From assembly GCA_013360215.1 (NCBI GenBank), contig JABWCP010000020.1, positions 1 to 57,977 on the forward strand: 57,977 nt of DNA. The letters are read 5' to 3'. The position numbers and the translations under genes are program-made. Numbering within the stretch: position 1 is the first letter of the stretch; the number at the start of each line of letters is the position of its first letter. The DNA is from a bacterium (GTDB taxonomy: Bacteria; CLD3; SB21). The notes beneath the pieces were generated by a model, which ran no database searches, was not told where the DNA came from, and saw only the letters and a program-made list of their open reading frames with translations. This document shows positions 52,566-57,977 of the stretch, piece by piece.

Positions 52566-53936
52566 TTATTTTTTAGCAGGATGCAAATCGTTTTCGTGAA
52601 TAGAAAACGACCAGCGTTTTTTATTATGTTCATCCCAGGTTTCCATAGTCATTACACGGTCTTTACGTTTCCCCGAAAACCGTATAACGCCAAAAGTATG
52701 CGCATCCGTTATTTTGGTGCCGTCCACCAATTGCGGATTGGTTCCTACCGTATCGCCGGAACTGATGCCGCTGGTCAATGGCGACGACGTAAAATCGTAC
52801 AGCGTATAAAAATTGGGATCTTCCCACTTAAGAAGTTCGGTGTGGTGAATGTCACCGCTCAAAAATACGACGCCTGTGATGCCGTTGTCTTTGATAAATT
52901 TCAGAAGATCGGCACGCTCATTTTTATAAAAATTATAACTCTCATACGTCGTGTTCGCATTGAGCACCTGATTACCGCAAACGATCACCTTGAAAGGCGC
53001 ATTGCTAAAAAGCAAACCGTCTTTGAGCCACTGAAGTTGTGTTTTGCCCAGCATGGTTTTGTCCGGACCATCCATCATATCATCCGGTGCACGATGATAC
53101 CGGTCATCCAGCATCCAAAAATCAATATCCTGCCATTCAAATTGAAAAAAAACGCCCGGCGATTCAGATAATCCGTAGTTAGGATTGGCCCAATACAGCT
53201 TAAATGCTTCGAGCGTATGCTCTTTGTGAGCATAACTGCGATCGGAATTATTCGGGCCAAAATCATGATCATCCCAAATGGCATAGTTATGCGTGTTTCC
53301 AAGCAATGGCTGCAGTTCTTTGATAGCGCGGGTGTGGCGATTGCGGTAGAGGATTCCGCTGCGCGAATTCCAGTCCACTTCGCGCAAATAAACATTATCG
53401 CCGATCCATAACATAAGATCAGGTTTCACATTACCGATCACGCGCATAATTTCGGATGTATTGCCATAAGCCCGACCCGGACGATCATACGGCGGGTCAT
53501 TCACATAAAGGCATGAACCAAACGCCAGCGTGAAATCCGGCGCATCGGTTCGCCACTCAAATAAAGCCTGCGTTTGAAATGAATTGGCATACGGTAATGT
53601 CGGTGTTTTTCCGTCAAGCACGATTTCATAACCATAACGCGTACCCGGCTCTAACGCTTCGAGCACGATATGGGCTGTAAAATCGGATTCTTTCGCGGTA
53701 CGAATTGGTTCCGAAATCTTTGAAATTTTCTTTTGGTCCTGCGTTTTTACTGCTTCTAAACTCCAATATCGAATGCGCACTTCCGCGGCTTTTTTGGTCT
53801 GTACCCAAATCATCACTTCCCGTTTTTCCGCATAACCGAGCATAGGACCGGCTTGCAATAAATCTTCACCTCCGGCAACCCCGTTAACTACACCGACCAT
53901 CCAGAGCATCGCACTTAACCGTAAAAACCAAGACAT
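52566..53936 (-). CDS. PhoD-like alkaline phosphatase/phosphodiesterase
   Basis: The 456-residue protein has a signal peptide (about 1-22), an N-terminal fibronectin-like domain, and a metallophosphatase core: LAFGSCLYV, DLMLWIGDNVYLRE, YAIWDDHDFGPNNSDRS, IVCGNQVLN and FLSGDIHHTELLKW. These match the alkaline phosphatase D group (PhoD-like), with the Fe/Ca-binding acidic and histidine residues in place. It should hydrolyse phosphoesters in the periplasm or at the surface. It is separated from macA by 45 bases and from the patatin gene by 84 bases. Confidence 0.9.
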   Translation of the reverse strand: MSWFLRLSAMLWMVGVVNGVAGGEDLLQAGPMLGYAEKREVMIWVQTKKAAEVRIRYWSLEAVKTQDQKKISKISEPIRTAKESDFTAHIVLEALEPGTRYGYEIVLDGKTPTLPYANSFQTQALFEWRTDAPDFTLAFGSCLYVNDPPYDRPGRAYGNTSEIMRVIGNVKPDLMLWIGDNVYLREVDWNSRSGILYRNRHTRAIKELQPLLGNTHNYAIWDDHDFGPNNSDRSYAHKEHTLEAFKLYWANPNYGLSESPGVFFQFEWQDIDFWMLDDRYHRAPDDMMDGPDKTMLGKTQLQWLKDGLLFSNAPFKVIVCGNQVLNANTTYESYNFYKNERADLLKFIKDNGITGVVFLSGDIHHTELLKWEDPNFYTLYDFTSSPLTSGISSGDTVGTNPQLVDGTKITDAHTFGVIRFSGKRKDRVMTMETWDEHNKKRWSFSIHENDLHPAKK

Positions 53937-54020
53937 AAAGAAGAAACCTTTCAGAAGATTATTTGATTCGGCTCTAATATAAACGCATGACTTAATGAAG
54001 CATAGTGTTTTTTAAAAATT

Positions 54021-56237
54021 TCAAAATGGTCGACCGATCATAATATATACGATACCTTCCTGATGCGGTGCACGCGCATACGCAAGATAAAGCGGGCCTA
54101 CGACTGTATCTATGCCAACCACTACGGCTCCCGAAAATTTAAGATCACGCGATGTGATTTGCGAATGCTTATCCCAAGCGTTGCCGGTTTCAACAGAAAA
54201 TCCGGCATACAAGCCTTCTCTGTAGGACATGTTCGGCGCAGACAATCGCCGGTAATACATGAAACGTGTCATTCCAAAATGACGTCCTTTGATCTGTCCC
54301 GGTCGGTACCCGCTCATCCTCAAAAAACCGCCGAGTTCGGACAACTCATATATAGGACTGGATGTCCCGAGATCGGATCCGGCTTCAAACGCTCCCATTA
54401 TCGAATTACGATCCCATGTGTGCACGACCATCCCGGCACCGCGCAGAGTCTGATAAGCGCCATCCGATCCCCACTTTTTTTGTGAAGAAAAATACTCGCT
54501 CTGCCAGATACTGCCTTTTTTTGGAAAATCCGGATGATCGGTCATATCAAATTGTGTGCGGATACGAATTCCTGACCGTTCGGCATTTATGGACTTCCGT
54601 GTTGCGCTTGAAGTGTTGTGGGCATCAATGTGACCCCAAATTGCGCCGGCACGCAGTTCGCCGGCATTCCCAAAAGATATTCCAAAGTCATGACCGGCTT
54701 CGGCCGCATATCCGTTGTACTGCGCTATCTCGACGCGCTGCTGATAAAATCCGGATTCAAACCGTTGGGCACGCCCATACGGCGCCATAAAAAAATTTCC
54801 TTTGAAATCCAACGGTTGATACCATTCCGTAAAATAGGTCGGGTTTTGTCCGACACGAAAAAGATGTTTCCATTCGGCGCCGAGTTGATTTCGTCGCGAC
54901 ATCGTATAGTCCGCCAACGCATTAACGGAGGAATGGCCTTCCAAATCCGTGGCCATCGTGAGGCCAAATCGCAGATAGTTGGGGCCCCACGACTTCCATC
55001 GCCCGTCAATCAAAAGACCGCGACTCGTATCTTCGGTCACTATATCAAAATCCACTTTCTCAAAATCACCGAGCGCATAGATGCGTGTCAGATCGGCTTT
55101 GAGCGTTTTCATGTTCAGCGAAGAACCGGGCTGCGTTTTAAGGCGATGATAAATCCGGGGATCTTGGCCAATATTTTTACCGATGCGGATAAAATCAATA
55201 CGATCGTGTGTTTTGCGGCGCGTGTGAATTTTTTTCCTAAACTCGTTGTAGATTTCATCGCTCACCGAAAAACGACGCAGCATCGGAATCCACTGCCGCG
55301 CGGCTTTTTCGCCGTCGGTAATAATGGCATCCGCCTGCAAATAATCGGCGACGGAAACTGAACCGATATCCGGTCGTATTAATACGTCTTTATTCGTAAG
55401 TAATGCGGCTTGCTGGTTCACATTTTCAGTTGTTACCATATTCATCACCTGCGCCGTAATCCCCAGTACTGAATTCAAATGCGAGCGATCCATGAGCGGC
55501 GCTCCGATATCCACCGCTATGATCACATCCGCGCCCATCGCCTGCGCAACGTCAACGGGCAGATTCTGGACAAACATGCCGTCAACTAATAATCTTCCAT
55601 TGATCTCCACCGGTGCTAAAACACCGGGGATAGACATGCTGGCGCGCATTGCTTCGGCTAAATTACCGCCTCGAAGGACTACGCGTTCACCGGTGGCAAT
55701 GTCCGTCGCAACCGCCCGATAGGGCACAGGCAAGGCGTCGAAATCCTGAATACCGCTGACCGGTAGCGTGATCGCTTTCAGCGTAAAACTCAATTTTTGA
55801 CCGGCAATCACACCTTGCGGAAATACGACGTTCCATGAACGAAACCCCACTTCAAAGCCCATGAGGTTTTCATTCTCCTGCGTTTTTTTTCTAAATGAAC
55901 GGAAGTCACGGGACGGTTTGTCGTTTAGCATATCTTTCCAATCAATGTCGCGCGCAAATTTTTCGATCTCTGCGACATCCATACCCGACGCATACATCCC
56001 GCCAACGACAGCACCGGCACTGGTTCCCGCAATCACGTCCACAGGTATACGCAATTCATCCAAAATTTTTAAAACACCGATATGCGCCATACCGCGCGCG
56101 CCTCCGCCGCTGAGTACCAAGCCGATACGCGGACGGTAAGTAGTATCTATAGTATCCGCAGGCATACCCAACAAAGAAGGAGCGATCAAAACTCCCGCGA
56201 TAACAATGCATAAAAATTTTTTCAATCGGAAAATCAC
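54021..56237 (-). CDS. Patatin-like phospholipase fused to an Omp85-type barrel
   Basis: The 738-residue protein has a signal peptide, then a patatin domain with GGGARG (44-49), nucleophile S73 in GTSAG (71-75) and the dyad aspartate D219 in VDGM. A linker containing a POTRA-like region (FIRIGKNIGQDP to about 440) leads to a C-terminal beta-barrel ending in VYIMIGRPF, with the aromatic C-terminal residue typical of outer-membrane proteins. This is the PlpD/FplA-type arrangement, a surface or periplasmic phospholipase carried by its own barrel. The start overlaps the stop of the upstream barrel gene (ATGA). Confidence 0.9.
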   Translation of the reverse strand: MIFRLKKFLCIVIAGVLIAPSLLGMPADTIDTTYRPRIGLVLSGGGARGMAHIGVLKILDELRIPVDVIAGTSAGAVVGGMYASGMDVAEIEKFARDIDWKDMLNDKPSRDFRSFRKKTQENENLMGFEVGFRSWNVVFPQGVIAGQKLSFTLKAITLPVSGIQDFDALPVPYRAVATDIATGERVVLRGGNLAEAMRASMSIPGVLAPVEINGRLLVDGMFVQNLPVDVAQAMGADVIIAVDIGAPLMDRSHLNSVLGITAQVMNMVTTENVNQQAALLTNKDVLIRPDIGSVSVADYLQADAIITDGEKAARQWIPMLRRFSVSDEIYNEFRKKIHTRRKTHDRIDFIRIGKNIGQDPRIYHRLKTQPGSSLNMKTLKADLTRIYALGDFEKVDFDIVTEDTSRGLLIDGRWKSWGPNYLRFGLTMATDLEGHSSVNALADYTMSRRNQLGAEWKHLFRVGQNPTYFTEWYQPLDFKGNFFMAPYGRAQRFESGFYQQRVEIAQYNGYAAEAGHDFGISFGNAGELRAGAIWGHIDAHNTSSATRKSINAERSGIRIRTQFDMTDHPDFPKKGSIWQSEYFSSQKKWGSDGAYQTLRGAGMVVHTWDRNSIMGAFEAGSDLGTSSPIYELSELGGFLRMSGYRPGQIKGRHFGMTRFMYYRRLSAPNMSYREGLYAGFSVETGNAWDKHSQITSRDLKFSGAVVVGIDTVVGPLYLAYARAPHQEGIVYIMIGRPF

Positions 56238-56872
56238 CGCTTAAATTTTACTCCCAATGTAAACAGGCGATCGTGAAATGACCAACGAGGTTCATTCGGG
56301 TCCATATCTGTCAAACCCAGAGAAAAGCGAAAAGCCACATCTACACTTAACTTAGGCGAAATGGCATAATCTATAGCCGCGCCTAACTCTCCGGCCGCAC
56401 TCCAACGATTGGCATAACCGGTTTGACCTTCGAAATCCGTAGCATTCCCATTTTTTTCGATATAGTGCGTTTTAACCGCATAACCGACTTTTACACCAAA
56501 ATAAAATATCGGCGATACGCCCCAATAGTCCGAACTAGACTGCAACACCATCAGCAGGGGCGCTTCGATGACCGTCGCTGACCATCGCGCGTAGCTGCTA
56601 TCCGTTCGCGCATCCGCTTTTTTTCGAATCCAAAGCAATTCACCCCGATATCCGATCCATGAAACAAAATTACGTTCTACGAATACCCCGACGACCGGTC
56701 TCGCGTAACCCTGAGTCGTAGTACCGCGATACGAATGACGCGCATCGGAAAAATTAACGCCGCTAAAAAAACCGGTCGACCATGACTGTGCGTTCAAAGG
56801 TACACTCAGTGTCATCATACATACGAGAGGAAATATGGTATTGATTTTGTACATCAGAGTGGGAGAAATCAT
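56234..56872 (-). CDS. Outer-membrane beta-barrel protein (PorT-like)
   Basis: The 212-residue protein has a hydrophobic leader ending LNAQS and beta-rich repeats: TGFFSGVNFSDARHSY, VVGVFVERNF, IFYFGVKVGYAVKT, SAAGELGAAIDYAISPKLSVDVAFRFSLG, ending in GVKFKR. This is the PorT/opacity-type eight-stranded barrel plan. No function can be given beyond the outer membrane. It is coupled by ATGA overlap to the patatin-barrel gene, so the two are likely made together. Confidence 0.8.
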   Translation of the reverse strand: MISPTLMYKINTIFPLVCMMTLSVPLNAQSWSTGFFSGVNFSDARHSYRGTTTQGYARPVVGVFVERNFVSWIGYRGELLWIRKKADARTDSSYARWSATVIEAPLLMVLQSSSDYWGVSPIFYFGVKVGYAVKTHYIEKNGNATDFEGQTGYANRWSAAGELGAAIDYAISPKLSVDVAFRFSLGLTDMDPNEPRWSFHDRLFTLGVKFKR

Positions 56873-56917
56873 TATGCTACACGAATGTAATCATGCTTAT
56901 ATATATCTACAAACAAA

Positions 56918-56948
56918 AACTCCCTGCCTCTAGAACGGCAGGGAGTTT
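56918..56948 (-). terminator. Rho-independent terminator after the right-hand barrel gene
   Basis: On the minus strand AAACTCCCTGCC pairs with GGCAGGGAGTTT around an eight-base loop, followed by TTTGTTTG. It lies about 26 bases after the stop at 56974. Confidence 0.9.
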
Positions 56949-56973
56949 AATAAAAGAATTTGAAACAAACTTC

Positions 56974-57534
56974 TTAGTTCGCCCCAAGCACAATACCGAC
57001 ACCTACAGTGATTCGAGAATAAGTAACGTCGCCAGATAAATCAAAATCGCTTATTTCATATCCGCCTTTGTTAATAGAATACATGGCTTCAACGAAGAAC
57101 TTCTTATTCAAGATATAGCCTCCGCCAAGGCCATAACAGAGTCCTCCTGACAATTCTCCACTACCTTTGTAATCGCTATCACCCATATGGAGGTTGTAAC
57201 CCAATGTAACTTTTCCGTAGGCACCATTACCATATTCCGGGAAAAAAGTTGCCACTCCATAAATAGGAACGAAATTGAATTTACCATTAGCATCTTTTGC
57301 ACCGCGAGGTAATTGATACTGGATACCCCCTCCGGCCGCGACATTATTATGTACAGGCTTCATAAATTCAGCGCCGACGGTAAATCCCATCTTAGTGTCA
57401 ACAGAACCACTTAAATCACCAGAACCCTTGGATTTTCCCGGAAAATCAGCAACAACCTTAATATTGCTTTGAGCCATAACCACAGCCGTATTAAGAACTA
57501 CGGCCATGACAATCCATTTGATCAGACTTTTCAT
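56974..57534 (-). CDS. Secreted or outer-membrane beta-barrel protein of unknown function
   Basis: The 186-residue protein has a signal peptide (MKSLIKWIVMAVVLNTAVVMAQ, cleaved after MAQ) and glycine- and aromatic-rich beta strands (GFTVGAEF, GAYGKVTLGYNLHM, GGLCYGLGGGYIL, ITVGVGIVLGAN), as in small outer-membrane barrels. I recognise no specific family. AGGGAGA before the ATG at 57534 is a strong ribosome binding site. An inverted repeat lies about 36-51 bases upstream, and its own terminator follows, so it is a single-gene unit. Confidence 0.8.
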   Translation of the reverse strand: MKSLIKWIVMAVVLNTAVVMAQSNIKVVADFPGKSKGSGDLSGSVDTKMGFTVGAEFMKPVHNNVAAGGGIQYQLPRGAKDANGKFNFVPIYGVATFFPEYGNGAYGKVTLGYNLHMGDSDYKGSGELSGGLCYGLGGGYILNKKFFVEAMYSINKGGYEISDFDLSGDVTYSRITVGVGIVLGAN

Positions 57535-57569
57535 ACTTTCTCCCTAAATTATTATGAATGACTACAATC

Positions 57570-57585
57570 TGTCCTATACAGGACA
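57570..57585 (-). promoter_or_regulatory. Possible operator palindrome before the barrel gene
   Basis: TGTCCT-ATAC-AGGACA is a perfect six-base inverted repeat about 36-51 bases upstream of the barrel gene's start, a place where a repressor or activator could act. No regulator is encoded nearby. Confidence 0.35.
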
Positions 57586-57977
57586 TATCAAAAATAAATT
57601 TAATTTACATATATACGTTACTACACCTAAATATAAAATAACTTAATAGAGGTAAACGAATAGAATATTTTATTTCGACAGTTTATAAACGTTATTTTCA
57701 GCAAATTACATTGATTTAATCGTTTGTAAGCCAGTCCGTCGCGAACAATTCGTTCCTAATTATTCAGATAAAATAAACAATATTGAAATGAACTTGGATT
57801 ATAGATAAGGGACATTTTCCTTTCCTTGATTAATTTAAACAACGATTTATAAAACTGCAAACAAAAACTCCCTGAGGTATGGGAAACGGAAGCAACATCG
57901 TACCCCCCTTTGGATAGAAGGGAAAGAAGGATTGAGATTGGTGATAGAACATTGCAGGAAGTCTTGCGAGCGTAGCG
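57586..57977. other. Right-edge non-coding region with partial terminator copy
   Basis: No gene is visible. From 57,858 to 57,874 there is an exact 17-base copy of the left arm of the barrel gene's terminator (also at 56,910-56,926), but here without its partner arm. A C-rich then purine-rich stretch (about 57,902-57,930, CCCCCCTTT opposite AAGGG) follows. Confidence 0.5.

Noticed and set aside
1-57977. CRISPR arrays or insertion sequences
   Set aside because: No regularly spaced repeats and no transposase or integrase frames were seen. The only tandem repeat found is the 15-base duplication at 29961.

Overview
The window (57,977 bases, moderate GC, mostly minus-strand genes) looks like chromosome from a Gram-negative bacterium of the Fibrobacteres-Chlorobi-Bacteroidetes (FCB) group. 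The hints are a giant subtilase ending in a type-IX-secretion/FlgD-like C-terminal domain, Mla transporters, outer-membrane beta-barrels, SurA-like chaperones, many lipoproteins and a weak or variable Shine-Dalgarno signal. The phylum cannot be fixed from the sequence alone. The backbone is ordinary: lysS, fmt, aroQ, coaX, csaA, sucD, pgpA, pgsA, an lplA-type ligase, a RluA-family synthase, mrp, two serine tRNAs.

Layout. 1-8.2 kb: two tandem PpiC/SurA-like lipoproteins (the first cut by the window edge), a TerC membrane protein, a 1395-residue secreted subtilase (plus strand), then a rhodanese/MauE redox pair whose leader can form a hairpin over its ribosome binding site. 8.4-17.7 kb: a tight five-gene minus-strand defence operon, read in the order UvrD-type helicase, PD-(D/E)XK nuclease, type III modification methylase, RhuM-Fic protein, type III restriction subunit. 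18.1-18.3 kb: two tRNA-Ser genes. 18.4-28.1 kb: a long minus-strand run from fmt through glycosyltransferases and a methyltransferase to lysS, mlaE, mlaF and mrp. 28.5-29.9 kb: a nitronate monooxygenase (plus). 30.1-38.2 kb: a broken alpha/beta hydrolase, then three tandem M61 metallopeptidases translationally chained to csaA, coaX and a GrpB-family gene. 38.3-48.3 kb: housekeeping genes, an SurA-type chaperone and an aldehyde dehydrogenase. 48.6-57.5 kb: thioredoxin-like, MacA/MacB-like, PhoD-like, patatin/Omp85 and beta-barrel proteins. The last 440 bases hold no gene and appear to contain a rearrangement scar.

The strongest candidate for something new is the 8.4-17.7 kb locus. The helicase and nuclease look like one AddB/RecB-style protein cut in two inside the nuclease domain. 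The helicase keeps the first iron-sulfur cysteine (C810) and the GxxxH motif, while the small downstream protein keeps the catalytic residues and the final C-x2-C-x5-C. The two overlap by ATGA. If both are functional, the Fe-S cluster would have to be completed between two chains, in an operon shared with a type III restriction-modification system and a RhuM-Fic protein. The methylase in that operon also has a sharply AT-richer interior, as if its recognition part had been replaced. Other points are a 32-residue lysine tail on SucD and the tripled M61 peptidases.
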